A DNA stretch of 64,000 nucleotides, taken from Sporocytophaga myxococcoides DSM 11118. Its GTDB lineage: Bacteria > Bacteroidota > Bacteroidia > Cytophagales > Cytophagaceae. The stretch covers positions 289,092 through 353,091 of the forward strand of contig NZ_KE384561.1 of NCBI RefSeq assembly GCF_000426725.1, in the 5' to 3' direction. The position numbers and the translations under genes were made by a program. The notes beneath the pieces were generated by a model, which was not told the origin of the DNA, did no database searches, and saw nothing but the letters and a program-made list of their open reading frames with translations. How positions within the stretch are numbered: position 1 is the stretch's first letter; each line of letters starts with the position of its first letter. This document shows, piece after piece, positions 9,204-17,982 of this stretch.

Positions 9204-9467
9204 ATGGGAAAATTTAAAATTAACAAAAATAAACCCCGACCCTCTGACGATAAAATTGCCGGCCATCAAAACTTTGACCAGTTAATAAAAAATTATAATC
9301 AGCTGACTGACTATAAAAAGGCAGTAAAACCATTATACAAAGACAAAAAATTTCTTGGATTGATCCTGATTATCCTAGTAGTATTTCTTGCAATGTGGAT
9401 TTCCGAAAATGAAGATAATTCCTCGGAAAGACCTCTTGAGAATCAGAAACAGGAAAAAGAAAGGTAA
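9204..9467 (+). CDS. Small single-pass membrane protein next to the sigma factor
   Basis: 87 residues: a basic, hydrophilic N-terminal part (1-50), one transmembrane helix (about 51-66, LGLILIILVVFLAMWI) and a charged tail. It starts 2 bp after the sigma-factor stop, so it is very likely cotranslated. I do not recognise a family; no anti-sigma HxxxCxxC motif is visible. A role in tethering or controlling the sigma factor is a guess from position. The stop codon lies within the hairpin shared with the convergent lipoprotein gene. Confidence 0.7.
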   Translation: MGKFKINKNKPRPSDDKIAGHQNFDQLIKNYNQLTDYKKAVKPLYKDKKFLGLILIILVVFLAMWISENEDNSSERPLENQKQEKER

Positions 9468-9484
9468 ACTACTCCAGTTTACCT
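9462..9484. terminator. Hairpin shared by two convergent stop codons
   Basis: Perfect 9-bp inverted repeat AGGTAAACT/AGTTTACCT (9462-9470, 9476-9484) with loop ACTCC. It contains the TAA of the plus gene (9465-9467) and the stop of the minus gene (9469-9471). There is little T-run on either side, so terminator function is likely but unproven. Confidence 0.55.
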
Positions 9485-9810
9485 CTTGTCTCCCGAAGAC
9501 TCAGACTATCTACTACTGCACCATAAATTTGATCCATCAGCTCAGGCCTGGTCACATAAAAGGAATAACTTTTGGCATAAGCCGAGTCCCCGACAGCCTC
9601 TTCTTTAAAGATTTTATTCTGGTAAGACTTATAAAGCTTTGAAGCTGAGTCCGAAGATAGATTTTTAATTCCTACTGCAGCTTCTGCAATATGAATTCTT
9701 ATAAGTAGCTGAACCATCTTTTCCTTTGGAAGAATATCCTCTGGAATTTCTTCTGCAGGCCCCTTGCAAGATGCAGCAGCCAATAATAAAACCAAAAAAA
9801 ACTTTTTCAC
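9469..9810 (-). CDS. DUF4296 lipoprotein
   Basis: 113 residues with a lipoprotein signal (MKKFF, hydrophobic LVLLLAAAS, lipobox cysteine C15). The remainder, with EKMVQLLIRIHIAEAAV and YKSYQNKIFKEEAVGD segments and a late SYSFYVTRPELMDQIY, fits DUF4296, a Bacteroidetes lipoprotein family of unknown function. Divergent from the DUF58 operon (63 bp between starts) and convergent with the sigma-factor pair. Confidence 0.85.
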   Translation of the reverse strand: MKKFFLVLLLAAASCKGPAEEIPEDILPKEKMVQLLIRIHIAEAAVGIKNLSSDSASKLYKSYQNKIFKEEAVGDSAYAKSYSFYVTRPELMDQIYGAVVDSLSLRETRGKLE

Positions 9811-9873
9811 GTCGAAAATTACTTATTTTAATGCTAATTTTAAAAAGTCTCTTTCCCTTGTCTAAGTTCAGCA

Positions 9874-10746
9874 ATGAAAGAACTACTGAAGAAAATACGG
9901 AAATACGAAATACAGATAAGAAAAGCAGTGAATAATCACATGCATGGTGATTTTCATTCTGTATTTAAAGGATCAGGTTTGGAATTTGACGATGTGCGCT
10001 CTTATCAGTATGGAGACGATGTCAGGACAATTGACTGGAACGTTTCAGCCAAAGGCCATGGCACTTTTGTCAAGACGTTTAAGGAAGAAAAAGAACAAAA
10101 TGTATTCTTCATTCTGGATGTAAGTGCTTCTCAGGAAATAGGAAAAAATACCAGGAAAATTGACATTGCCAGGGAAATATGCGCAGTATTGGCTCTATCT
10201 GCAGTCAAAGATAATGGAAGTGTTGGACTGATATGTTTCAGTGATCAGAAAGAGGCATACATAAAACCTGATAAAGGTATGCGTCATGCCTATCAAATGA
10301 TTGGTACCCTTTTTAACCTGACTCCCAATTCAATTAAAACAGACCTGCAGAAATCTTTAAAATTTACATTAACCATGCTAAAGAAAAAAAGCGTGGTAAT
10401 CTTTATTTCAGACTTTATAGACGAGGGTTATAACACCAACCTTTCCGCTCTTGCACACAAGCATGACCTGGTTGTTATTCACCTCAATGATCCCAGAGAG
10501 ATTAAATTTCCCAATTTAGGCATCATCCCCCTTTATGATAAAGAAACCAAAAAGACAATCTGGGTTAATTCTTCTTCTTCCAAATTCAGAGAAAAAATTA
10601 ATAAAGGATATGCTGAAAACAAACTTAAACTTGAGCAATTTTGCAGGAGAAATGGAGCTAATTATCTTTGGGTAAATACAAACGAAGACTATTTAACCAA
10701 ACTAGTTCAGCTATTTAAAATAAGAAGAATGCGAAGTAAAAGATAG
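9874..10746 (+). CDS. DUF58 (VWA-like) protein of a MoxR/Bat-type cluster
   Basis: 290 residues. The DUF58 signature FDDVRSYQYGDDVRTIDWN lies at residues 38-56, followed by a VWA-like strand with D82-V-S-A-S86 (DxSxS half of a MIDAS metal site). Such proteins usually work with a MoxR AAA+ ATPase and membrane VWA proteins in envelope maturation or stress tolerance. No MoxR gene is in the window. The next gene overlaps its stop (GTGATG at 10746), indicating an operon of three genes to 12681. Confidence 0.9.
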   Translation: MKELLKKIRKYEIQIRKAVNNHMHGDFHSVFKGSGLEFDDVRSYQYGDDVRTIDWNVSAKGHGTFVKTFKEEKEQNVFFILDVSASQEIGKNTRKIDIAREICAVLALSAVKDNGSVGLICFSDQKEAYIKPDKGMRHAYQMIGTLFNLTPNSIKTDLQKSLKFTLTMLKKKSVVIFISDFIDEGYNTNLSALAHKHDLVVIHLNDPREIKFPNLGIIPLYDKETKKTIWVNSSSSKFREKINKGYAENKLKLEQFCRRNGANYLWVNTNEDYLTKLVQLFKIRRMRSKR

Positions 10747-10748
10747 TG

Positions 10749-11633
10749 ATGAAAAGGTATTTGGTGTTAATTCTTATTATAATATTTCCATCGTTTTTAA
10801 AGAGTCAGACTTTGCCTCCTGATGGATTCTTCCAGGAAGACTCCGTGCAGATAGGCTCTCCGTTTAGGTTCGCGCTAAGTCTTTCCTATAATGCTAATGA
10901 ACAGGTTTTATTCCCAGACTCCAATTACAATTTCAAACCGTTTGAGCTTATTGGGAAAAATTATTTTCCAACTAAAACCCTAAATGGGATCAGCAAAGAT
11001 TGTGTCATTTACATTTTTGAAACATTTAAAACAGATAGCATACAAAAATTAAGCCTTCCGGTTTTTTACATCCGCAATGGCGACAGTGTTAAGATGTATA
11101 GTCAGCCCGACTCAGTTGCAATCATTCAAAACATTAAAACACTGGCAGATCAAAGGCTCTTAAGTGACACACAATATTCCAGCGTAAAGCGTACTATTAA
11201 CTATCCGTTGATTCTTGGAATAGCTGCAATTGTTTTCTTTTTCCTCTTCCTGTTCTATATGCTTTTTGGGAAGGCAATTGTCAGGAGTTACAAACTTTAT
11301 GTGATCAGAAAAGCACATCTCACATTTTTGAGAAACTTTGAAAAACATGAAAAAGAATTTAAAACAGAAAATGATCCTGATATTGTAGAACGAGCTTTAA
11401 ATCTATGGAAGGTTTATCTTACCAGACTAGAAAATATTCCTGTAAATACTTATACCACTACAGAAATTATTGACCTTTACAAGCAGGAAGATTTACAGCA
11501 AGGATTGCAGGATATTGATCGGGCTATTTACGGAGGGCTGGTATCGGCCGCGCCTGCAAGGTCTCTGACTATCCTGAAAAAGTTTACCAATAAAAGATTT
11601 CTTGAAGTAAAGAATAAATTGAGCAATGTTTGA
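10749..11633 (+). CDS. Membrane protein of the DUF58/VWA operon
   Basis: About 294 residues from the ATG at 10749 (an overlapping GTG at 10746 is the alternative). A signal peptide (MKRYLVLILIIIFPSFLKS) is followed by an extracytoplasmic domain of about 130 residues, a transmembrane helix near residues 150-172 (LILGIAAIVFFFLFLFYMLFG) and a helical cytoplasmic tail. This layout, and its place between DUF58 and VWA genes, matches the poorly named membrane proteins of Bat clusters; I recognise no enzyme motif. The VWA gene starts 8 bp inside its 3' end. Confidence 0.8.
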   Translation: MKRYLVLILIIIFPSFLKSQTLPPDGFFQEDSVQIGSPFRFALSLSYNANEQVLFPDSNYNFKPFELIGKNYFPTKTLNGISKDCVIYIFETFKTDSIQKLSLPVFYIRNGDSVKMYSQPDSVAIIQNIKTLADQRLLSDTQYSSVKRTINYPLILGIAAIVFFFLFLFYMLFGKAIVRSYKLYVIRKAHLTFLRNFEKHEKEFKTENDPDIVERALNLWKVYLTRLENIPVNTYTTTEIIDLYKQEDLQQGLQDIDRAIYGGLVSAAPARSLTILKKFTNKRFLEVKNKLSNV

Positions 11634-12681
11634 TTTTTTAAAAGATATATCAGACTGGTTTTCCTGGAATTGGCTTTTTCCTTCCACTTTGAAGTCATAC
11701 CACTGGGAGTCTCTTTATTTTCTATATCTGATTCCGGTGATTCCCCTTTTAGTCTTACTTAGATGGGCGTTTTACTATCGTTTTAGGCAAAAGATGGATG
11801 TTGCTTTTCCGTTAAAGGATCTCAATTACTCTTGGTTTGTCGGCAAGCTGAGGTTTGTTCCATACTTTTTTATCATCATCAGTATTTGGCTTTTGCTTAT
11901 CGCATTGGCTCGTCCGCAAAAGGCGAACGAAACCGCAGAAGTTTTTAAGGAAGGTATTGATATCGTTCTAGTCCTTGACATTTCTGAATCAATGGAATTA
12001 GAGGATCTGCATCCTGACAGGCTCTCAGCTGCAAAAAATATTGCTTCTCGCTTTATCGAATCAAGAAAGGAAGACAGAATAGGTCTTGTAGTTTTCTCAG
12101 GTGATGCCTTTTCTTTATCACCATTAACAACAGACCATCAGTTAGTGCAGAGCTTCATTGCAGAACTGTCTTCGAGAATGATTGAAAGCGGAGGCTCTGC
12201 CATAGGAAATGCAATAGGTGTAGCAATAAACAGACTGCGGGAATCACAATCAAAATCAAAGGTGATGATTGTTATTAGTGATGGGGAGAATACAGCAGGA
12301 AACCTGAACCCACTCATGGCGGCTAAACTTGCAAAAGCCTTCGGAATAAAAATATACTCTATTGCAATAGGCCGTGAAGGAAAGGTTGCCTGGGGAAAAG
12401 ATACGAAAGGGAAAAAAGCATATGTAGATTCTCATCTGGATGAATCTACATTAAGAAAAATTGCCCAAATCAGCGACGGTAGATTTTTCAGAGCTTCGAA
12501 TAGAAAAGCTTTGGAACAAACCTTTACACTTATAGATTCTTACGAAAAAGGAATAATCAGGGAAAACAGATTCAAAAATACTCGTGATTACTATCAGGTT
12601 TATTTATTCTGGGCAATGATAATTTACCTGTTATGGCTGTTTTTAAAATCTACTTTTATCTCTAATGCACTAGAGGATTAG
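11626..12681 (+). CDS. BatA-like VWA-domain membrane protein
   Basis: 351 residues. Transmembrane segments at about 32-47 and 78-95 precede a von Willebrand factor A domain with a complete MIDAS start D118-I-S-E-S122 and a later ISDGENT strand; a C-terminal helix (about 326-344, FWAMIIYLLWLFLK) anchors the other side. The topology TM-TM-VWA-TM is that of BatA proteins of Bacteroidetes, which present the VWA domain in the periplasm. It overlaps the preceding gene by 8 bp. BatB/BatC homologues are not present after it. Confidence 0.9.
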   Translation: MFDFLKDISDWFSWNWLFPSTLKSYHWESLYFLYLIPVIPLLVLLRWAFYYRFRQKMDVAFPLKDLNYSWFVGKLRFVPYFFIIISIWLLLIALARPQKANETAEVFKEGIDIVLVLDISESMELEDLHPDRLSAAKNIASRFIESRKEDRIGLVVFSGDAFSLSPLTTDHQLVQSFIAELSSRMIESGGSAIGNAIGVAINRLRESQSKSKVMIVISDGENTAGNLNPLMAAKLAKAFGIKIYSIAIGREGKVAWGKDTKGKKAYVDSHLDESTLRKIAQISDGRFFRASNRKALEQTFTLIDSYEKGIIRENRFKNTRDYYQVYLFWAMIIYLLWLFLKSTFISNALED

Positions 12682-12694
12682 GACATTAAATGTA

Positions 12695-13330
12695 TTAAAC
12701 AAATGTTCTTCCAGTAAAGGCGGAAACCAGAAAATTCACTCCGATTAAAATCAATATTCCTCCCAACAGCTTATTCAAAATCAAAATTGTGTTATTGGTA
12801 AAAACCTTTTTAATTCGGTTAGCGAGGTAAGACTTAAGCACGTCCATTCCGAAAATCGAAAGAATCAAAATAGAAAAAAAAGTAAATACGTCAACTTGAT
12901 TATCACTGTATTTAACACTTACAACGCTGGTAAGAGCAAGCCAATAAAAGAATGTTGAAGGATTCAAGAAATTTAACGCTATTCCTTTAATTATAAAGTT
13001 ACCTTTTTTATATTCCTTTTGAATAGGCGCCAGGCCAACCTTTTTATCTTCAGGTTTAAAAAAATAAAACAATCCAAAAAGACACAAAACTGAACCTCCT
13101 GCAGATTTTATAATTTTTTCGAAGTGTGCATTATCTATGAAGTTTGAAATCCCCAGATAAGATGCGAGAATAAAAAATACATCGCTTAAAGCAACTCCCA
13201 AAGCGAAAAAAACAGCATATTTAAAAGTTTTCTGAATACTTGTCTGAATAAGAGCAAAGAATACAGGACCGGGAAGCAATGCAAGCAAAGCTGCAAACCC
13301 TAAAGCACTTGCAATTATTTCAGCCATCAA
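12695..13330 (-). CDS. LysE/RhtB family exporter
   Basis: 211 residues with about six hydrophobic helices. The N-terminal segment ALLPGPVFFALIQTSIQ (residues 18-34) is the family signature of LysE/RhtB amino-acid and small-metabolite exporters, and LNFLNPSTFFYW (about 119-130) matches the second conserved loop. Substrate cannot be told. It overlaps the end of the GH3 gene by 4 bp (ATGA), so the two are translationally coupled. Confidence 0.9.
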   Translation of the reverse strand: MMAEIIASALGFAALLALLPGPVFFALIQTSIQKTFKYAVFFALGVALSDVFFILASYLGISNFIDNAHFEKIIKSAGGSVLCLFGLFYFFKPEDKKVGLAPIQKEYKKGNFIIKGIALNFLNPSTFFYWLALTSVVSVKYSDNQVDVFTFFSILILSIFGMDVLKSYLANRIKKVFTNNTILILNKLLGGILILIGVNFLVSAFTGRTFV

Positions 13331-14880
13331 TGAGTGTTTTCAGTTTCCTGCTTTACAAATTTTGACCACTCGTCAAACAAAGCTTTTTTCATTACTCTTG
13401 GAAACTTATTCTGCCCTCCTTCTTTACCCTTGCTTTTGAACCATTTATAGAAAACAGCAGAGGGGATTACTTTTACAAAAATATCTTTCAGTGCATGCCC
13501 TCTTTCTACTCTGTAATCATCGTTCAATTGTTTCAGATGCTCATCCAATCGAAGTTTAAGTTGTTCATGATCCACTGATTGATCAGTACCAATAAACCAT
13601 TGATGAGCAAATAGTGATTCATGCTCGATACCGGAAACTGTAAATTCTCTTATTTCAATATTGAACTCCTCTGAAATTTGATGTATCGCCTTGTTCATGT
13701 TTTCAACAGAAAGGTGTTCTCCACATAGGCTCAAAAAATGCTTTGTCCTTCCTGTAATGATTATTTCGGATTTGGCTTTGGATACTAATTTGATCACATC
13801 ACCGATCAGATATCTCCAGGTTCCGGCGTTTGTACTCAGTAATAAAGCGTAATCTATTCCCTCTTCTATCTGATGGATCATCAATGTTTCAGGGTTATCT
13901 ACCAGGTCACCATCCTGATTAAAGTTCTTTTCGTTAAACGGGACAAATTCGAAAAACAAACCATTATCAAGAGCAAGCTTCATAGACTTACTGTTTGGCA
14001 CTGACTGGTAGGCTATAAAACCTTCGGAAGCCAGATAGGTCTCCATATAGATCAAAGGCTTTCCCAGCAGTTTTTCAAATCCCTTTTTGTAAGGTTCAAA
14101 CGAAACTCCACCATGTACAAATATTTTCAGGTTCGGCCAGACTTCGTGAATATTTTTAACCTTATGGTATTCGATAATCCGCTCCATCATGATCTGGATC
14201 CATGCAGGTACACCTACAACAAAGCCAATATCCCAGTTTCTGGCATTTTCAGTGATTTCATTCAGCTTTTTATCCCAATCTCTGTTTTTAGCAATCTTTC
14301 TACCTGGTTTGTAAAAAAGGTGAAACCACAAAGGTATTTTACTAGCCTGAATTCCGCTCAGATCCCCTTCATAATATGAACCTGCTTTAAGTAGCTCGGT
14401 ACTTCCTCCAAGCATCAGAATTTCTTTTTCAAAAACTTCACTTGGAAGGTCATATGCCGAAAGAGATAGGATCTGTTGAATTCCAGTTCGCTTATTGGAT
14501 TTGATCATATCCTTTGTTAAAGGAATATGCTTGGTTGAAGCTTCTGAAGTACCGGAACTTAGCGCAAAATATCTAACTATTCCCGGCCAGGTGACATCGC
14601 GCTCTCCAGCCTTACTCTTATGCCACCACTGATTAAATAACTTATTATAATTCCAGACGGGTACATTCTTTTTATATTCTGTATAAAAACTTTCTCCCTC
14701 GTTGTTAAAACTCTGAAGTATTCTTTGAAAATGATAATGCTCCCCAAACTGTGTTTCTGAGGCTTTCTTCAAAAGCTTTTTCAGCTCTTTCTTTTGCATT
14801 TCAAATGCAGAACGTTGCTCACTCTCAATCTTTTTGCCTAGCTTAATCCCTTTGTTTAATATAGCACCAAATAACGCCAT
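13327..14880 (-). CDS. GH3 auxin-responsive-promoter family protein
   Basis: 517 residues, full length for the bacterial GH3 family (acyl-adenylate-forming fold related to plant GH3 acyl-acid amido synthetases). Visible features: ALSSGTSEASTKHIPLT (residues about 97-113), matching the Ser/Thr-rich nucleotide-binding loop, and RYLIGDVIKL followed by IIITGRTKHFLSLCGEHLS in the C-terminal half, matching the adenylate and hinge motifs. The bacterial substrate is unknown. It leads a two-gene unit with the LysE exporter, so a conjugate-forming enzyme paired with an export protein is a reasonable but untested idea. Confidence 0.9.
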   Translation of the reverse strand: MALFGAILNKGIKLGKKIESEQRSAFEMQKKELKKLLKKASETQFGEHYHFQRILQSFNNEGESFYTEYKKNVPVWNYNKLFNQWWHKSKAGERDVTWPGIVRYFALSSGTSEASTKHIPLTKDMIKSNKRTGIQQILSLSAYDLPSEVFEKEILMLGGSTELLKAGSYYEGDLSGIQASKIPLWFHLFYKPGRKIAKNRDWDKKLNEITENARNWDIGFVVGVPAWIQIMMERIIEYHKVKNIHEVWPNLKIFVHGGVSFEPYKKGFEKLLGKPLIYMETYLASEGFIAYQSVPNSKSMKLALDNGLFFEFVPFNEKNFNQDGDLVDNPETLMIHQIEEGIDYALLLSTNAGTWRYLIGDVIKLVSKAKSEIIITGRTKHFLSLCGEHLSVENMNKAIHQISEEFNIEIREFTVSGIEHESLFAHQWFIGTDQSVDHEQLKLRLDEHLKQLNDDYRVERGHALKDIFVKVIPSAVFYKWFKSKGKEGGQNKFPRVMKKALFDEWSKFVKQETENTH

Positions 14881-15027
14881 TCCTGCCAGTTTTTTTAAAA
14901 GATTTTTAACTTAAACTAATTATCTCTCCAACCCATTGCAATAATAATGCTAAGATAAATTGAAGAATTTAAACTTTTATCTATTTTTTAGTAAAATTAC
15001 GTGGTTTTACGAGCAAAAGAACCCCAA

Positions 15028-15702
15028 ATGAGTATTTCAGAAAATCTTCAGATAATCCGATCTTTTTTAGATCCATATAAAACCAAGTTGATTGCAGTTT
15101 CTAAAACTTATCCTTCCGAAACTATTTTAGAAGCCTATAACTCAGGACAAACAGATTTTGGAGAAAATAAAGTTCAGGAACTTATGTCAAAATATGAAGT
15201 TCTCCCTAAAGAAATCCGTTGGCACCTGATTGGCCACCTGCAAAGTAATAAAATCAAATACATTGCGCCATTTATCCACTTAATTCACTCAGTAGATTCT
15301 TTCAAATTATTAAAGGAAATAAATAAAGAAGCTGAAAAAAGTAACCGGACTATCAACTGTCTCTTACAGGTACATATTGCTCAGGAAGAAACTAAGTTTG
15401 GCTTTTCAGAAGAAGAACTTTTACATACTATTCAATCTGAAGAACTTAAAGAACTTAAGAATGTCAGAATTTCTGGTTTGATGGGAATGGCAAGTAACAC
15501 AGAGAATGAAGAGCAGATAAAGAAAGAATTTCAGCACATACAAAAACTCTTTAATAAGATTAAATCTTCTTTTCAGACAGATCAGATAAAAATGGAAGAA
15601 TTATCTATTGGTATGAGTTCTGACTATAAATTAGCATGTAAATCCGGAAGTACCATGGTTCGTGTTGGAAGCGCTATATTCGGATCCAGAAATTACTTAT
15701 AA
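15028..15702 (+). CDS. YggS/PLPBP family pyridoxal-phosphate-binding protein
   Basis: 224 residues from the ATG at 15028; the frame also opens with a GTG at 15001 but MSISENLQII matches the family start. Motifs: LIAVSKTYP with the PLP lysine, DFGENKVQEL, WHLIGHLQSNK, and C-terminal LSIGMSSDYKLA and STMVRVGSAIFGSR. The family is a single-domain alanine-racemase-like barrel that buffers PLP rather than catalysing a known reaction. The DUF423 gene follows 10 bp after the stop. Confidence 0.95.
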   Translation: MSISENLQIIRSFLDPYKTKLIAVSKTYPSETILEAYNSGQTDFGENKVQELMSKYEVLPKEIRWHLIGHLQSNKIKYIAPFIHLIHSVDSFKLLKEINKEAEKSNRTINCLLQVHIAQEETKFGFSEEELLHTIQSEELKELKNVRISGLMGMASNTENEEQIKKEFQHIQKLFNKIKSSFQTDQIKMEELSIGMSSDYKLACKSGSTMVRVGSAIFGSRNYL

Positions 15703-15712
15703 ATGAAATATT

Positions 15713-16090
15713 ATGCATAAATTATTCCTAGCGGCAGGTTCCATTTCAGGGGCTTTATCTGTAATGATCGGAGCTTTTGGCGCTCATAAATTAAAAGATT
15801 ATCTCCTAAAAGTTGGAAGAACAGATGTATTTGAAACAGCTGTAAAATATCAGTTTTACCATACTTTTGCTCTGTTATTTATCGGGCTGTTGCTCTTGAT
15901 TAAAGGAGATATCAAATCCCTTAATTACTCAGGTTATTGTTTTATAACGGGAGTTATAATATTTAGTGGTTCCCTTTATGTGCTTTGCCTTACAAATGTA
16001 TCTAAATGGGGAGCAGTAACTCCCATCGGCGGGCTATTTCTGATTGCCGGATGGATATTTGCTTTGATCAGTATCGTGAAAAACTTCTGA
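15713..16090 (+). CDS. DUF423 inner-membrane protein (YgdD-like)
   Basis: 125 residues with four predicted helices. The start AAGSISGALSVMIGAFGAHKLKDYL and the central YQFYHTFALLFIGLL are the conserved parts of DUF423, a small integral membrane family of unknown function. It follows the YggS-like gene at 10 bp and converges on the DUF1573 gene 11 bp away. Confidence 0.9.
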   Translation: MHKLFLAAGSISGALSVMIGAFGAHKLKDYLLKVGRTDVFETAVKYQFYHTFALLFIGLLLLIKGDIKSLNYSGYCFITGVIIFSGSLYVLCLTNVSKWGAVTPIGGLFLIAGWIFALISIVKNF

Positions 16091-16101
16091 TAAAGTAAAG
16101 G

Positions 16102-16506
16102 TTATTTCTTAGGCTGGACATTAACCACAATATTAACTCTCGCAGGATTGTTAGTTGCATTACTCAGTATAGTAATCACTTTGGTTAACCGGCCTTCTTT
16201 TCCCTCAGAATTGAATTTCACAAGAATTTCCCCTTCTTTACCAGGCATTACTGGGTCTTTAGAAAATTTGGGAACTGTGCATCCGCATGTTGTAAGTACT
16301 TCTCTCAACATCAGTGGTGCATTTCCTGTATTTATAAACTTAAAAACATGCTTTACCGAATCCCCCTGAACGATATCTCCAAACTCAAATGACTTTTCGG
16401 CAAATTCCAGGATCGCACCGTTGGCAGTTTGAGCTCTCCCCTGAAAATTTAAAATTAACGCTAAAAAGAGTGTAAGGCTATATATTAAAAAGGGTTTCAT
16501 ATTCAT
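16102..16506 (-). CDS. DUF1573 exported protein
   Basis: 134 residues: signal peptide (MNMKPFLIYSLTLFLALIL...RAQ) and one Ig-like DUF1573 domain with the hallmark FEFGDIVQGD, FKFINTGNAPL and TTCGCTVPKFSK. The family is abundant in Bacteroidetes, extracytoplasmic and of unknown role; the CGC element is a conserved feature. The gene stands alone between DUF423 and the helicase. Confidence 0.9.
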   Translation of the reverse strand: MNMKPFLIYSLTLFLALILNFQGRAQTANGAILEFAEKSFEFGDIVQGDSVKHVFKFINTGNAPLMLREVLTTCGCTVPKFSKDPVMPGKEGEILVKFNSEGKEGRLTKVITILSNATNNPARVNIVVNVQPKK

Positions 16507-16550
16507 ATTCCAATTTTTTCTTTTAAAACTAACAATTTTCCTGCCATTTA

Positions 16551-17960
16551 TCAGAAAAATTTACTGTTAAAATTCACCAGGAACAATTCCTCTGATGCTC
16601 TGGTGACTGCTGTATATAACCATCTTGCAAATTCTTTGTTGACTTGTTCTTCTGTAAGATACCCCTGATCAACAAAAACTGCTTTCCACTGCCCCCCTTG
16701 TGACTTATGACAAGTCAATGCATAAGCAAATTTTACCTGAAGAGCATTAAGGTATGGATCTTTCCTGATAGCATCAACCCTGTCCTTCTTACTCTTAATG
16801 TCAAGATAATCCTGAAGCACAGAGTCATATAGCTTTTTATTTTCCTCTTGTGATACAGAAGGTGTAACACTATGAAGAGTATCTAGAAAGATAAGGGTTT
16901 CGAAGGCTGGTAAATCAGGATAATCAATCAGCTGGAGTTCCACTTTTGCAAAGCGAAAGCCATGAGCATCTATAATACTTCTGATTTTCCTGATCTCTGC
17001 AAAATCGCCATTGGCAATAAAGCCAGGAGTTGTACCTTCTTCCAGTACGGTATAGTTGTTTCTGACAACCATAAGCAGATCTCCCGCCTCTATTTCACTT
17101 TCACAGAAGCGTATAGCTCTGCGAACATAATTATTGTATTGTGTAGCTGACTTGTTAGATCTGCAAATAATGACTGTATTTTCTTCCCCGTACTTATCAT
17201 AAGCATACCTCAATCCCTCTTCCAGCTTCTCCCCTGTCATTCGGTAAAAGTCTTTATACCCTTTTGTGGTAAATCGGATATCGAAATTTTCTTTAGTTAA
17301 TTTAGTACGCAGAGAAGTCGCATTGAACAAAATACCGGAAGCCTGCTCCTGCCTTACCACTTCACTGAGTTCGTATTCAACAAGATCTATCCCGAAATTG
17401 TGTTGAAGATAATCACCTTCCAGCGCCTGACTTATTTCTCTCTTTATTGGAGGAAGCTGTGCATTATCACCAATAAGCATTAAACGGTTAGACTTTTTTT
17501 CGAAGACAAATTCCATAAGATCAGTCAAGAGCTTCCTTTCTCCAAAATCTCCATCGTCTGAAATCATAGAAGCCTCATCAACTATGAATAGTGTATTAGC
17601 AAAAAGATTCTTTTTTCTCCTGAACTGTAGGTTTCCGCTGACAGAATCCTCTTCCCTTACATAGATTTGTTTATGAATGGTAAAAGCTTTTCGGCCCGAA
17701 TAGTTGCCCATTACCTTAGCGGCTCTTCCTGTCGGAGCCATTAGGACTACCGGCATCTCTAAAGTATCCAAAGCTTTTACCAGGGCACTTACCAAAGTAG
17801 TTTTACCGGTACCTGCATACCCCTTCAGAAGAAAAACAGGCTTTTTCAATTGCCTTGAAAAGAGGAAATCATCAAGCATTTTAAATACAGCTTGCTGACC
17901 GTAGGTTGGTTCAAATGGGAAGTTAGAGGAAATTAAAGCTGAAGGTCGCACAGGATACAA
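16551..17960 (-). CDS. RecD-like superfamily 1 DNA helicase / AAA ATPase
   Basis: 469 residues. Walker A GYAGTGKTT at residues 47-55, Walker B FIVDEASM, RSNKSA segment, and C-terminal TCHKSQGGQW and YTAVTRASEELFLV, which are the UvrD_C_2/RecD motifs V and VI. Much shorter than RecD2 (about 740) because the N-terminal helical repeats are absent; this short exodeoxyribonuclease-V-alpha-like helicase form is widespread in Bacteroidetes. The open frame starts at a TTG (17960); a GTG at 17951 is equally possible. The start is only 22 bp from the divergent NUDIX gene, so promoters must overlap coding sequence. Confidence 0.9.
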   Translation of the reverse strand: MYPVRPSALISSNFPFEPTYGQQAVFKMLDDFLFSRQLKKPVFLLKGYAGTGKTTLVSALVKALDTLEMPVVLMAPTGRAAKVMGNYSGRKAFTIHKQIYVREEDSVSGNLQFRRKKNLFANTLFIVDEASMISDDGDFGERKLLTDLMEFVFEKKSNRLMLIGDNAQLPPIKREISQALEGDYLQHNFGIDLVEYELSEVVRQEQASGILFNATSLRTKLTKENFDIRFTTKGYKDFYRMTGEKLEEGLRYAYDKYGEENTVIICRSNKSATQYNNYVRRAIRFCESEIEAGDLLMVVRNNYTVLEEGTTPGFIANGDFAEIRKIRSIIDAHGFRFAKVELQLIDYPDLPAFETLIFLDTLHSVTPSVSQEENKKLYDSVLQDYLDIKSKKDRVDAIRKDPYLNALQVKFAYALTCHKSQGGQWKAVFVDQGYLTEEQVNKEFARWLYTAVTRASEELFLVNFNSKFF

Positions 17961-17982
17961 ATTTCCGATAAATTGCAGTAAT

